In this document: positions 24,313 through 33,791 of the stretch, in pieces
How positions within the stretch are numbered: position 1 is the first letter of the stretch
Layout: every line of letters begins with the position of its first letter
Source of the DNA: Candidatus Palauibacter rhopaloidicola
GTDB lineage: Bacteria; Gemmatimonadota; Gemmatimonadetes; Palauibacterales; Palauibacteraceae
DNA: 44,997 bases
Assembly: GCA_026914155.1 (NCBI GenBank)
Contig: JAPPGH010000043.1
Location: 1 to 44,997, forward strand
Direction of reading: 5' to 3'
The notes under the pieces: model-generated
The model's input: only the letters and a program-made list of their open reading frames with translations
What the model was told of the DNA's origin: nothing
The model's database searches: none
Position numbers and translations under genes: made by a program

Positions 24313-27126
24313 ATGAATTGGACCCTCGCCTCCCGTTTCCGGACGCTTGCGTCGCTGGCCGCGCTTGGCGGTCTCTCGCTCGTCCTTCCGTCCTCCGCTT
24401 CCTCCCAGGAGCGACCGCTCGTCACCCCGGACGACTATGGCCGCTGGGAGCGGCTCGGCGGGGTCGAGGTCTCGCCGCGCGGTGACTGGATCGCCTATGA
24501 GGTCACGCGGGTGGACGAGACATCGGAACTCCGTGTGCGCAGGATCGAAGAGGATTCGACTCGGGTCTTTCCGTGGGGTGCGGATCCGCGGTTCTCCCCC
24601 GACGGGCGCTGGCTGGCCTGGACCATCGGGCTGCCGCCGGAGGAGCGGGAGCGGCTGGCGGAGAGCGACGAGCCGGTCCGCGAGAAGGCCTCGGTGATGG
24701 ATCTGGAGACGGGGGAAATCCGCGAGTTCGACGCGGTCTCCGAGGGGCGCTTCGACGCCGCCGGGCGGTATGTGGCGCTGCGTGGCTATGCGCCGGAAGA
24801 GCCCTCGGGCAAGGGCGCCGACCTCCGCATCGTGACGCTGGCGACGGGGGCGGAGACCTCCTTCGGGAACGTGAGCGAGATGGCCTGGAGTCCGGGCGGA
24901 TCCCTGCTGGCGCTCGCCATCGCGACGGGCGCCGATGTGGGCAACGGCGTGCAGGTGTACGACGCCGATGCCGGGATCCTGCGCTCGGCCGACGCGTCCG
25001 GTTCCGCCTACCGGAGTCTCCGCTGGCGCGACGACTCGGCGGACCTGGCCGCTCTCCGCTCCCAGGAAGCCGCTTCCGCCGACGGCGCCGCCTACGACGT
25101 CCTGGCGTGGCGCGGCCTGGACCGTGGGGTCGAGACGATGGTCCTCGGCGCCGACGCGGCCGGCATCCCGGACACGCTCGAGGCGGTCCGGCACCGCGCC
25201 CCCGCCTGGTCGGACGACGGCCGCATGATCTCCCTCGGGCTCCGCCCGATCGAGCCGGAAGCGGGCGACGATGCCGATGAGGGCGACGACGAGCCGGAGG
25301 GTGAGGACGCCCCGGCCGCCGCCGCCGAGCCCGACCTGCCCGGTCTGCAGATCTGGCACACGCGCGATGTCCGCCTCTTCCCGGAGCAGCGGGTCTCGGA
25401 GAACCGCGACGCCGCGCGGTCGCTGCTCGCGGTCTGGCATCTCGACGACGACCGCGTGGTCGTCCTCGGGTCCGACCTCATGGCCGGGGCTCAACTCCTG
25501 GAAGGCTGGGAGTACGCGCTGGAGGACATCAGCGATCCCTACCCGTGGGGCGCGAAGTTCGGCCGTCCGTACCACGACGTGTGGGCGATCGACGCGGACA
25601 CGGGCGAGCGCCGCCGGCTCCTGACCCGCGTGCGCTACGAATGGCCGAGCGCGGGCGGCGACTGGCTGCTCTCGTGGGATGGCTCCGCCTACCACAGCCT
25701 TCACATCGCCACGGGCGAACGGCATGACCTGACATCGGCCCTGGCCGCCGAGTTCGCGGACACCGGCTACGACACGCCCACCGACGTCACCCCTCCGCAC
25801 GATTTCGGTCCCGGCGGCTGGCTCGACGGGGACGGCGCGGTCCTCCTCTACGACGAGCACGACATCTGGCGCGTCGCGCCCGACGGCTCGGGAGGCGAGC
25901 GGCTGACGCGCGGCGCCGAGACGGGGATCGTCCACCGGCTGACCTGCGTCACCGATGACGGCGAGCCCGGCATCGACCCGGACTCGCGCCCTTACCTGTC
26001 CCTCTACAGCCCGAAGACGGAGCAGCGCGGCTATGCCCGCCTCACCGGCGGCTGGGCCAACGCCCCGGACGGGGATGTGGCCGAGACCCTGATCCTGGAG
26101 GAGGCGCGCCTGGCCGGGCTCACCCGCGCCGACAGCGTCGACGTCCTGCTCTACCGCTCCGAGCGCTTCGACGACCCGCCGGACTACTTCGTCGCGGGCC
26201 CCGACCTCGCCGACCCCGTCCGGGTGACCGCGATCAACCCCTTCTTCAACGAGGTGGCGTGGGGCCGGGCGGAACTCGTCGACTTCACGAGCGAGTCGGG
26301 CCGCGACCTCCAGTTCGTCCTCCTCCTCCCCGCGAACTACGAGGAGGGCCGTGCCGTCCCCACGATCGTGTACACGTACGAGATCCTGTCGCCGCAGATG
26401 CACCTGTTCGAGGTCCCCAGCGAGCGCGACTACTACAACTACACGGCGTGGACCCAGCACGGATACGCAGTGCTCCTGCCGGACATCGTGTACCGGGCGC
26501 GGGATCCGGGCGTGAGCGCGCTGGAGTCCGTGCGCGCCGCGGTGGCGACGGCCGTCGATATGGGGGTCACGGACCCGGACGCGGTCGGCCTCATCGGGCA
26601 CTCGTGGGGCGGCTACCAGGCCACGTTCCTGCCCACGCGCACCGACATCTTCGCGGCGTCCGTGGCGGGGGCGCCACTCACCGACTTCGTGAGCTTCATG
26701 GGTCAGCTGCACTGGAACCCGGGCATCGCCGAGGTGAGCCACTGGGAGACCGGCCAGGCCCGCATGGAGGTGCCGTTCTGGGAGGACCCCGAGGCGCACC
26801 GGCGGAATTCGCCCATCCACGAAGTGCAGAACATGGAAACGCCGCTGCTGATGGCGTTCGGCAATGAGGACGGCGTGGTGGACTGGGACCAGGGGACGGA
26901 GTTCTTCAACTTCGCCCGCCGCGCCGAGAAGCAGATGGTGCTCCTGGTCTATGAGGGCGAGGACCACGGTTTCCGCGAGGAGGCGAACCAGAAGGACTAC
27001 CACCGGCGCATTCTCGAGTGGTTCGGGCACTACCTGAAGGGCGAGCCGGCCCCCGCGTGGATTACGGAAGGCGTGGCGCTCGACGCGCTGGAGGAGGAGA
27101 AGAAGCGCGTGGCCGGGAAACCGTGA
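24313..27126 (+). CDS. Exported S9 prolyl-oligopeptidase family peptidase
   Basis: 937 residues. The signal peptide ends near 'SSASSQ' (about residue 34). An N-terminal beta-propeller region (about 40-650) includes an acidic insertion 'EAGDDADEGDDEPEGED' (about 316-332). The C-terminal alpha/beta-hydrolase domain has the nucleophile Ser764 in GHSWGG, Asp853 in 'GNEDGVVDW' and His885 in 'EGEDHGF', a complete catalytic triad. This is the common large secreted S9 form of Gemmatimonadota. Role: peptide breakdown in the periplasm or outside. AGGAG precedes the ATG. The DUF3667 gene follows by 4 bp. Confidence 0.92.
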   Translation: MNWTLASRFRTLASLAALGGLSLVLPSSASSQERPLVTPDDYGRWERLGGVEVSPRGDWIAYEVTRVDETSELRVRRIEEDSTRVFPWGADPRFSPDGRWLAWTIGLPPEERERLAESDEPVREKASVMDLETGEIREFDAVSEGRFDAAGRYVALRGYAPEEPSGKGADLRIVTLATGAETSFGNVSEMAWSPGGSLLALAIATGADVGNGVQVYDADAGILRSADASGSAYRSLRWRDDSADLAALRSQEAASADGAAYDVLAWRGLDRGVETMVLGADAAGIPDTLEAVRHRAPAWSDDGRMISLGLRPIEPEAGDDADEGDDEPEGEDAPAAAAEPDLPGLQIWHTRDVRLFPEQRVSENRDAARSLLAVWHLDDDRVVVLGSDLMAGAQLLEGWEYALEDISDPYPWGAKFGRPYHDVWAIDADTGERRRLLTRVRYEWPSAGGDWLLSWDGSAYHSLHIATGERHDLTSALAAEFADTGYDTPTDVTPPHDFGPGGWLDGDGAVLLYDEHDIWRVAPDGSGGERLTRGAETGIVHRLTCVTDDGEPGIDPDSRPYLSLYSPKTEQRGYARLTGGWANAPDGDVAETLILEEARLAGLTRADSVDVLLYRSERFDDPPDYFVAGPDLADPVRVTAINPFFNEVAWGRAELVDFTSESGRDLQFVLLLPANYEEGRAVPTIVYTYEILSPQMHLFEVPSERDYYNYTAWTQHGYAVLLPDIVYRARDPGVSALESVRAAVATAVDMGVTDPDAVGLIGHSWGGYQATFLPTRTDIFAASVAGAPLTDFVSFMGQLHWNPGIAEVSHWETGQARMEVPFWEDPEAHRRNSPIHEVQNMETPLLMAFGNEDGVVDWDQGTEFFNFARRAEKQMVLLVYEGEDHGFREEANQKDYHRRILEWFGHYLKGEPAPAWITEGVALDALEEEKKRVAGKP

Positions 27127-27130
27127 CGCC

Positions 27131-28129
27131 GTGACGCCCGCAGGCGTGCGCACCTGCCCGAACTGCGGGCGCGACCGGCCGGAGAGCTTCTGCGCGCACT
27201 GTGGCCAGAGCGACCGGGATTACACCCGCGCGCTCCGCTCCGTGGCCGGCGAGTTCGTGCGCGAGACGTTCGAGGTGGACTCCCGCCTCTTCCGCACGTT
27301 AAAGCTGCTCATGTTCCGGCCCGGAAGCCTCACCAGGGAGTTCTCCCGCAACCGCCGCGCCGGCTTCGTGTCCCCGGTCCGGCTCTACATCTTCGCCAGC
27401 TTCGTCTTCTTCCTCCTCCTGTCGCTGCTGGGGAACGTCGGCGAAGCGGTCGAGCAGAGCATGGCCGAGGAGGATCGGACAATCGCGGCCGACGCGGCCG
27501 AGGAGAACCAGGCAGACGCGGGCGCGGAGGACGAGGCGGACGCGGCCCAGCCTCCGACGGAAGAGCAGCTCGCGGCCTTCAGGGCGGCGCTATCCCCGGA
27601 ACAACGAAGGCAGGCCGACGACATTCTCGGTCGGTCGGACGATAACATCGCGACGCAAGCCATCTTCGCCGCGGCCCGGGCGGGGAACTTCGAGGAACGG
27701 CACTGGATGGAGAGGTTCCTGGTGCTGGCGGCGATCGACATCGGTCACGATCCCTCGGTCATCCCCCAGCGTTTCCTCGCGAACATGCCGATCGCCATGT
27801 TCTGCCTGCTTCCGGTCCTGGGGCTGATCCTCGCCATCTTCCACTTTCGAAAGAAACGCTTCTACGTGGAGCACCTGGTCTTTGCCATCCATGTTCAGAC
27901 GTTCACGTTTCTCATCTACGCGGTCGCGCTTCTGCTACCCGAATCGGGGCCGGGGCTCTGGGTCCGCGTGGGGTGTCTGCTGGTTCCGTACCCCTACTTC
28001 GTCATCGCCCTCCGACGCTACTACGACAACGGCTGGGTACTGTCGGTGGCGAAGTCGGTCGGCGTGTACGTGCTCTACTCGATGGCGCTGATCCCCGCGT
28101 CCATTCTCTCGATCCTCGTGACCGGCTAG
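27131..28129 (+). CDS. DUF3667 family membrane protein with zinc ribbon
   Basis: 332 residues. The N-terminal zinc ribbon CPNCG-x10-CAHCG (about residues 9-25), then 'RTLKLLMFRPGSLTREFSRNRRAGFVSPVRLYIFASFVFFLL' with the first TM, an acidic cytosolic or periplasmic loop (about 115-215), and three or more TM segments in the last 120 residues. DUF3667 members are broadly distributed and of unknown role. It starts with GTG four bases after the peptidase stop, so it is likely co-transcribed. Confidence 0.85.
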   Translation: MTPAGVRTCPNCGRDRPESFCAHCGQSDRDYTRALRSVAGEFVRETFEVDSRLFRTLKLLMFRPGSLTREFSRNRRAGFVSPVRLYIFASFVFFLLLSLLGNVGEAVEQSMAEEDRTIAADAAEENQADAGAEDEADAAQPPTEEQLAAFRAALSPEQRRQADDILGRSDDNIATQAIFAAARAGNFEERHWMERFLVLAAIDIGHDPSVIPQRFLANMPIAMFCLLPVLGLILAIFHFRKKRFYVEHLVFAIHVQTFTFLIYAVALLLPESGPGLWVRVGCLLVPYPYFVIALRRYYDNGWVLSVAKSVGVYVLYSMALIPASILSILVTG

Positions 28130-28138
28130 CGCAGGCGA

Positions 28139-29434
28139 CTAGGCCGGGCCGAGCAGTTCGAGGGCCGTGAGCGCGAGCGCCTGCGTGCATGCGACGAGGT
28201 CGTCGATCGCGCAGGATTCGTCCGGCTGGTGAGCCTCCTCGAGGGGGCCGGGGCCGTAGGCCACGCAGTGCTCGATGCCGGCGATGCGGGCGAAGTGCTT
28301 CTGGTCATAGGTGCCGGGGCTCGCGACGAGTTCCGGGGGGCGGCCGACGGCTGTTTCCACCGCGCGGGACAGGGCCGCCACGAGCGGCGAACCGGGCGGG
28401 GCGGAGGTCGGGTGCACGACCATGCGCTCCTCTATGGTGAACCGGCGGTCCGGGTCGTCGCCTTCCACCGACGCGACGAGGCGCTCGACCTCGGCGCGCA
28501 CCTCCTCGAAGGACTCCTCGGGGATGAAGCGGCGGTCGAAGGTGGCGACGCAGCGGTCGGCCACGCAGGGCGACTGGGTCGATTCGCCGGCTTGGCCGCC
28601 GGTGATCGCGTTGACGTTGAGGGAGGGACGCCGGGAGGGCGCCGGCACGACGGGCAGCGCGGAAAGCCGCGCGGCCAGCTTGGGGGCGAGCCGGGTGCGG
28701 AAGGCCTCCAGCAGCGCGCCCATGTCGTCGATGGCGCTGCGGCCGAGGTGGCTCATGCTGCCGTGGGCCGCGTGGCCGTGCGCGATGACGTCGAACCAGT
28801 AGACGCCCCGGTGCCCCAGGCACACGCGCGCGGGTCCGAACGGCTCCGGGATGATCGCGTACCCGGTGTCGTCGCTCGAGATGATCCCCGCTTCGCACAG
28901 GTGCGCGACCCCGGCGAAGCCGCCGCTCTCCTCGTCGACGGTGGCGCTGATGTCCACGGCGCCGGCGAGTTCGACCCCGGCCCGCCGCAGCGCCTCGACC
29001 GCGAACACCGCGGCGGCGATCCCCGACTTCATGTCCGACGCCCCCCGCCCGTAGATGCGCCCTTCGCGCACCACGCCCGCGAACGGGTCGACCGTCCACT
29101 CCTCGCCCGGCGGGACCACGTCGAAGTGGCCGTTCAGGTGGAGCCGCGGGCGTCCCGGACGGGCGTCCCCCCGTCCCACCGCGTTCACCCGTGGGTGTTC
29201 GGCGGTGTGCTCCGGGCGCCCCTCCGCCTCCACGTACTCGACCGCCAGGCCCGCCGTCTCCAGCCGCCGGCCGATCAGTTCGGCGCACTCCCGGTAGCAC
29301 TCCCCAGGCGGATTCACCGTGGGGATCCGGATCATCTCCGCCGTGAAGGCCACGATCTCGTCGCGCGCGGCCTCCACTTCGGCGAGGACGCGGTCCTCCC
29401 GGCGAAGGCCGATCGGCGGGCTGGCAGGGTGCAT
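28139..29434 (-). CDS. M20 family metallopeptidase (ArgE/DapE-like)
   Basis: 431 residues. The two-zinc site is complete: His103 and Asp105 ('HLNGHFDVVP'), Asp134 ('GRGASDMKSG'), catalytic Glu168 with Glu169 ('DEESGG'), Glu197 ('IIPEP') and a late His ('YDQKHFARIAGIEHC'). A dimerisation domain lies at about 205-320. The group hydrolyses N-acyl or peptide bonds in arginine and lysine synthesis or dipeptide salvage, and the exact substrate cannot be told. The frame is open upstream to 29494 and beyond, but ATG 29434 with GGAG six bases upstream is the best start. Divergent from the SDR gene. Confidence 0.88.
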   Translation of the reverse strand: MHPASPPIGLRREDRVLAEVEAARDEIVAFTAEMIRIPTVNPPGECYRECAELIGRRLETAGLAVEYVEAEGRPEHTAEHPRVNAVGRGDARPGRPRLHLNGHFDVVPPGEEWTVDPFAGVVREGRIYGRGASDMKSGIAAAVFAVEALRRAGVELAGAVDISATVDEESGGFAGVAHLCEAGIISSDDTGYAIIPEPFGPARVCLGHRGVYWFDVIAHGHAAHGSMSHLGRSAIDDMGALLEAFRTRLAPKLAARLSALPVVPAPSRRPSLNVNAITGGQAGESTQSPCVADRCVATFDRRFIPEESFEEVRAEVERLVASVEGDDPDRRFTIEERMVVHPTSAPPGSPLVAALSRAVETAVGRPPELVASPGTYDQKHFARIAGIEHCVAYGPGPLEEAHQPDESCAIDDLVACTQALALTALELLGPA

Positions 29435-29557
29435 GCGGATCTCCGGGCCGGGGGACGCGCGGGCCGAGTTGCCCGGCGTGTGCGGCCCCCACATTGTGTC
29501 GCGCCCTGTGTCACACGAAACCCTGCACACCAAACGACACCCCTCCCAGAGAATCCC

Positions 29558-30346
29558 ATGACCAACATGTTCAGCCTCGAAGGACGCACGGCCGCCGTCG
29601 TCGGGGGCGGCTCCGGGATCGGCGAAGCCGTCGCGATCGGGTGCGCCGAGGCGGGCGCGCACGTGGCCTGCCTCGACATCGACACGGACGCCGCCGCCGA
29701 CACCGCGGCGACCATCCGCGCGGCCGGTGGCAAGGCAGTCTCCCACCACCTCGACATCATGGACGGCGCGGTCGTCGCTGGCGTGTTCGAGGGGATCGCG
29801 GCGGCTCGCGGGTCCCTGGACGTCGTCGTCTGCACCCCCGGCGTGAACGTGCGCAAGCCGCTCCTCGACTACACGGACGAGGAGATCGACCGCGTCCTGG
29901 GCCTCAACCTCAAGGGCGGCGCGCACGTCATCCAGTCCGCGGGACGGATCATGATCGCACAGGGATCGGGGTCCATCATCCTCTTCAGTTCGATCCGGTC
30001 GGTGGTGGTCGAGCCGGGGCAGAGCATGTACGCCGCCACCAAGGCGGGGATCGTGCAGATGGTGCGCACCGCCGCGGCCGAACTCGGGCCGAGCGGGGTG
30101 CGGGTGAACGCGGTGGCGCCGGGCGTCATCGACACGCCGCTCACCGTCCCGATCAAGGACAACCCCGACTGGTACGGCGCCTACGCCGCGCGCAACATCA
30201 TGAACCGCTGGGGCAGCGCCGCGGAGATGGCCGGCCCGACCGTCTTCCTCGCCTCCGACGCCGCCAGCTACGTCACCGGCACCGTCCTGTTCGCCGACGG
30301 CGGCTGGACCGCCATCGACGGGAGGTACACGCCGCCCTCAGGTTGA
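29558..30346 (+). CDS. Short-chain dehydrogenase/reductase
   Basis: 262 residues. Rossmann motif 'VVGGGSGIGEAVA' (about 14-26), an acidic Asp after beta-2 ('CLDIDTD', suggesting NAD), Ser in 'FSSIRS', Tyr and Lys in 'YAATKAG', and the C-terminal 'VTGTVLFADGGWTAIDG'. The complete catalytic set indicates a working NAD(P)-dependent oxidoreductase. Divergent from the M20 peptidase; the DUF4328 gene follows by 32 bp. Substrate unknown. Confidence 0.88.
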   Translation: MTNMFSLEGRTAAVVGGGSGIGEAVAIGCAEAGAHVACLDIDTDAAADTAATIRAAGGKAVSHHLDIMDGAVVAGVFEGIAAARGSLDVVVCTPGVNVRKPLLDYTDEEIDRVLGLNLKGGAHVIQSAGRIMIAQGSGSIILFSSIRSVVVEPGQSMYAATKAGIVQMVRTAAAELGPSGVRVNAVAPGVIDTPLTVPIKDNPDWYGAYAARNIMNRWGSAAEMAGPTVFLASDAASYVTGTVLFADGGWTAIDGRYTPPSG

Positions 30347-30378
30347 CGTCGACGGACCCTTCTTCCGGGAGAAAGAAC

Positions 30379-31050
30379 ATGGATCACGCCAATCCGGCCA
30401 CCGGCGAAGCGACGGGCTCCGACGCCAGCTTCCAGGACCCGACCGCGCTCGCGAAGTGGACGAAGCTCTTTCTCTATGCAGGCATCGCCGTGGCGCTCGT
30501 GTCGGCATGGGCGGTGGCCGGCGAGTTGGGGCTGTACGGAGCGGCGGAATCGCCGGAAGGCTGGACGCCCGTCGGGATCCTCTGGCTCCTGGCGCAAGCC
30601 GCGATCGCGCTCGGCACCGCCATCCTCGTGCTCTCCTGGATCTATCGCGCCAATCACAACGCCAGGCAGTTGGGCGCGGCCGACATGCGCTTCACGCCGG
30701 GATGGGCGGTCGGCTGGTATTTCATCCCGATCGCGTGGTTCTGGATGCCGTATCTGGCGATGAGGGAGATCTGGCGTGCCTCCGTGAACCCCTCCGACTG
30801 GGGCGCGGCGCCCGTATCGCCCCTGCTACGCTGGTGGTGGAGCCTGTGGATTGTGGGGTCTTGGGGCACGGACGGCGTGGATCTGGTAGCGAGCCTCCGT
30901 CTGGACGAGGCGGGCTTCGAGACCGTGGATGCGGCCACGAATCTGGTCGGACACGTGCTGGCGATTCCGCTGGCGTTCTCTCTCGTAGCCATCATCGCAG
31001 CCGTCAGCCAACTCCAGACCGCACACCACCGGCGCCAAAGCGAGCCTTGA
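30379..31050 (+). CDS. DUF4328 membrane protein
   Basis: 223 residues with four TM segments (about 28-52, 66-88, 105-130 and 190-212). The signature 'WIYRANHNARQLGAADMRFTPGWAVGWYFIPIAWFWMPYLAMREIWRAS' matches DUF4328. GGGAGAAAG precedes the ATG. Function unknown. It converges on the ABC permease with 74 bp between them. Confidence 0.85.
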   Translation: MDHANPATGEATGSDASFQDPTALAKWTKLFLYAGIAVALVSAWAVAGELGLYGAAESPEGWTPVGILWLLAQAAIALGTAILVLSWIYRANHNARQLGAADMRFTPGWAVGWYFIPIAWFWMPYLAMREIWRASVNPSDWGAAPVSPLLRWWWSLWIVGSWGTDGVDLVASLRLDEAGFETVDAATNLVGHVLAIPLAFSLVAIIAAVSQLQTAHHRRQSEP

Positions 31051-31124
31051 CCACGGGTTGGACGTGGCGGGGGAGCCGAACCACCGCCGCGTCCCGTCCA
31101 GGGCCGCGAGTACGCTGGCCCAAA

Positions 31125-32012
31125 TCAGTGACTCCGCGCCCGGCGGACCGCCGCCGTCACCCCCACCAGCCCGAGGCCGATCCAGAACGCGGACGACGCC
31201 AGCCACATCTCCATGCTCGGCAGGAGCATCCACCCCTCGATCCACCCGGTTGGGAGCTGCACTCCTCTGTTGAACGAGTCTCCACCGGCGTACCAGGTAA
31301 CGAGTTCGGCGCTCCGCTGAATCCAGCCGATGTCCCGGATTTCGGCTACGCCTAGCGCACCCGCGCCCGCAACCCACAGCCCGGCGACCCAGAACAGCGG
31401 ACGCGCCGTGGCGAGGAACAGGGTGCTGGCCAGCAGGTAGGCGGCGGTCGCCGAGGTGAACGGGAGTGCCCACTCCCACCACGGAGTGGTCCAGCGCACC
31501 GATTCCGTGGCGTCGGGCGCGCCCGCAGCGGCTCCCACCGGGTCGAGGACGAGCACGCGAACGTCGTCGACACCCAGAGTCCCGCCGCTCACCAGCACCG
31601 TGAACGTGACCCACGCGAGGGCCGCGCCAAGGATCGCCAGGAGCCAGACCCAGCCGGCCGCGACCTTCAGGAGCGCGTGCTTTCGATGGTCGACCGGCAG
31701 TGACCACAGCGGAGTGTCACCGAACCGCCGCTCCCCTTTCCACACGACGAACGGAAGGAGCAGGGCGGCGAGCACGGCGATGAAGCCCCATGGGGGCTCT
31801 CCGGGATCGAAGACGAACTCGCTCACCCCGCCTTCATCGACGATGGCCTGCAGGATCGGAATTCTGCTGACGGCGATCACGACCAGCGAACCGATCGCCA
31901 GCACCACGCCCGCCAGAGCACCCTCGCGGCGGATGGCCAGCCCGACCACGCGAAGCTGCTCCATCCAAACCGTCTTCATCGCGGGCACGCGACCGGCCGT
32001 TGAGTCCGTCAT
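31125..32012 (-). CDS. ABC transporter permease-like membrane protein
   Basis: 295 residues with about six TM segments and a large loop after the first two. It overlaps the ATPase stop by four bases (ATGA). With the GntR regulator and ATPase it makes a YtrABC-type module. Substrate unknown. Confidence 0.75.
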   Translation of the reverse strand: MTDSTAGRVPAMKTVWMEQLRVVGLAIRREGALAGVVLAIGSLVVIAVSRIPILQAIVDEGGVSEFVFDPGEPPWGFIAVLAALLLPFVVWKGERRFGDTPLWSLPVDHRKHALLKVAAGWVWLLAILGAALAWVTFTVLVSGGTLGVDDVRVLVLDPVGAAAGAPDATESVRWTTPWWEWALPFTSATAAYLLASTLFLATARPLFWVAGLWVAGAGALGVAEIRDIGWIQRSAELVTWYAGGDSFNRGVQLPTGWIEGWMLLPSMEMWLASSAFWIGLGLVGVTAAVRRARSH

Positions 32013-32950
32013 GATCCCTCCCTTCCCGAGAGTAATGCCACCGCGGCTTCGTCCACCGATACGGGAGCGACCTCACGAACCGCCGCACCGGCCCGTGACA
32101 GGCCGCGCGTCACGGCCTCGCGGTCGCCCCAGACTGTCCATTCGATCGCGCGGTCCGAGCCGCTGCGCCTGACCACCGTGCCGCTCAACTCCCCGGGCCC
32201 CATCCAGCCTTCGGGAACATCCGCCCAGTAGCGCAACAGGCCGCCGTGCAGCTCGTCGCGCGGCAGTTGGCCGAGGAGCCGTCCCTTCGAGAGCAGGCCC
32301 ACGTGATCCACCAACCGCTCCACCTCGTAGACCCGATGCGTGGAGATCACGATCGTCGTCGGGGAGTCGGCAAGGTGTTCGCTCATGATGCTCAGCGTCT
32401 CGTCGCGCACCACGTGATCCAGGCCGTCCGTCGGCTCGTCGAGCAGGAGCAGCGACGGCCGGTGCGCCAACGCGGCAACGAGTTGCACCCGTCGGCTTTG
32501 GCCCTTGGACAGCGTATGGCACTTCTGTCCCGGATCGATGTCGTACCTCGCTCTCAGTTGACGGGCGTACTCGGCGTCCCAGGACGGGTGGTAGGCGGCA
32601 TGGTGCTCGAGCCACCGGCCCACCGTCATCCAGGCGTAGCCGACCCGGTGATCCTCCGGCACGTAGCCGATGCGGGCTCGCACCTCCGCGCCGCGGTCGA
32701 CCGGATCCCGGCCCAGGACGTCGACCGTCCCGGCCTGGTATCGCGTGAGACCCATGAGGGTCCGAATCAGCGTGCTCTTCCCCGCGCCGTTGGGGCCCAC
32801 CAGCACGTACACGGCCCCTTCCGGGACCTGGAGATCCAGGCCGTCCAGAGCCCGCACGGAGCCGAACCGCTTGGCCAAGCTTCGTGTCGCGACCGCGAAC
32901 GGGCCGCTGCCGAGGCTAATGGGAAGCGCCGCCATCGCTCTATCCGTCAT
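32009..32950 (-). CDS. ABC transporter ATP-binding protein
   Basis: 313 residues. Walker A 'GPNGAGKST', signature 'LSKGQSRRV', Walker B 'LLLLDEP', switch His in 'IVISTHRVYEVERL'. An extended C-terminus (about 230-313) has 'LSGTVVRRSGSDRAIEWTVWGDREAV', a small accessory domain seen in YtrB-like ATPases. It overlaps both neighbours by four bases, so regulator, ATPase and permease are made as one operon. Confidence 0.9.
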   Translation of the reverse strand: MTDRAMAALPISLGSGPFAVATRSLAKRFGSVRALDGLDLQVPEGAVYVLVGPNGAGKSTLIRTLMGLTRYQAGTVDVLGRDPVDRGAEVRARIGYVPEDHRVGYAWMTVGRWLEHHAAYHPSWDAEYARQLRARYDIDPGQKCHTLSKGQSRRVQLVAALAHRPSLLLLDEPTDGLDHVVRDETLSIMSEHLADSPTTIVISTHRVYEVERLVDHVGLLSKGRLLGQLPRDELHGGLLRYWADVPEGWMGPGELSGTVVRRSGSDRAIEWTVWGDREAVTRGLSRAGAAVREVAPVSVDEAAVALLSGREGS

Positions 32951-33351
32951 CGTCCGTCCTCCTTGCCTCTATCTCCATGAGCACCTCCGCCTTCCACCTC
33001 CCGCAACGCCGTCAGCAGATCAGTGAGCGCAAGTCCGTTCCGCGAGGCGTCGGCCAGGGCCCTCCTCGCCACCTCCCGCGCAAGGCGCGGCCGTTCCTTC
33101 TCCTTCGGCCGCACCCCCGGCGCCACGAAGGTTCCCTTCCCGTGGCGGACCAGCACCACGCCGTCGCGCTCGAGCTCGGCATAGGCCTGTGATACGGTTC
33201 GGGGATTGACGCGGAGACTCGAGGAGAGGTCGCGCACCGATGGGAGCGGGTCCTCGGGACGCAGGCTGCCTCGAACGAGATTGCTACGCACCGCGTCCAT
33301 GATCTGGACGTACAGCGGTCGGCCATCGGCGCGGCTGAGTCGGATTTTCAT
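32947..33351 (-). CDS. GntR-family (YtrA subfamily) transcriptional regulator
   Basis: 134 residues. The winged helix 'PLYVQIMDAVRSNLVRGSLRPEDPLPSVRDLSSSLRVNPRTVSQAYAELERDGVVLVRHGKGTFVA' (about 12-77) is the GntR DNA-binding domain. The effector domain is only about 50 residues, as in the YtrA group. Such regulators repress the ABC operon they head. An inverted repeat lies 10 bp upstream of the start codon. Confidence 0.9.
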   Translation of the reverse strand: MKIRLSRADGRPLYVQIMDAVRSNLVRGSLRPEDPLPSVRDLSSSLRVNPRTVSQAYAELERDGVVLVRHGKGTFVAPGVRPKEKERPRLAREVARRALADASRNGLALTDLLTALREVEGGGAHGDRGKEDGR

Positions 33352-33360
33352 GGCATCTCA

Positions 33361-33393
33361 ACTGTTGTGGTCTTATGCAACACCTGCAACAGT
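33361..33393 (-). promoter_or_regulatory. Candidate GntR operator
   Basis: ACTGTTG at 33361-33367 and CAACAGT at 33387-33393 form a 7-bp inverted repeat with a 19-base gap. TGCAACA is repeated directly at 33376 and 33385. It lies next to the GntR start codon, the place expected for autoregulation. Confidence 0.45.
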
Positions 33394-33431
33394 ATGGAGC
33401 GCGGCGGAGCGAGTCAAGTCTTCGTCAGGAC

Positions 33432-33461
33432 TTGACATGCAAGTGGGTGCTTGCCTTAGAC
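33432..33461 (+). promoter_or_regulatory. Promoter of a probably leaderless ArsR gene
   Basis: TTGACA at 33432-33437 is a consensus -35. TTAGAC at 33456-33461 is a weak -10 at 18-base spacing. The GTG start at 33468 falls where transcription would begin, so the mRNA may lack a 5' leader. No Shine-Dalgarno is present. Confidence 0.5.
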
Positions 33462-33467
33462 TGGCCC

Positions 33468-33791
33468 GTGGACATTTATCGTGCGCTCGCCGACCGAACT
33501 CGGCGGGCCATCCTGGATGAACTCGTCGACCGGTCGGGGCAATCGCTCTTCGAACTCTGCGGGGGCCTGGTCATGAAGCACGGCATCAACTCGTCGCGGC
33601 AAGCGATCTCACAACACCTGGACGTACTGGAAGCCGCCGGGCTCATTCGCACGAGGCGCGAGGGGAGGACGAAGCTCCACTGGTTCAAGGGCGCGCCGCT
33701 GAAGGCCATCGGAGAGCGGTGGCCGGTCTCGACGGACGAGGGCACGTCACACTCAACTTCACACTCAATGGATGAGGGCAGCGAGGGATGA
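33468..33791 (+). CDS. ArsR-family transcriptional regulator
   Basis: 107 residues from GTG. 'VDIYRALADRTRRAILDELVDRSGQSLFELCGG' and 'SRQAISQHLDVLEAAGLIRTRREGRTKLHWF' are the winged helix of the ArsR superfamily. The C-terminus is short and Ser-rich, with no metal-binding ELCVCD box, so metal sensing is not supported. ATGA overlap with the VOC gene implies coupling. The open frame extends upstream to 33375, but those residues lack family likeness. Confidence 0.85.
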   Translation: MDIYRALADRTRRAILDELVDRSGQSLFELCGGLVMKHGINSSRQAISQHLDVLEAAGLIRTRREGRTKLHWFKGAPLKAIGERWPVSTDEGTSHSTSHSMDEGSEG

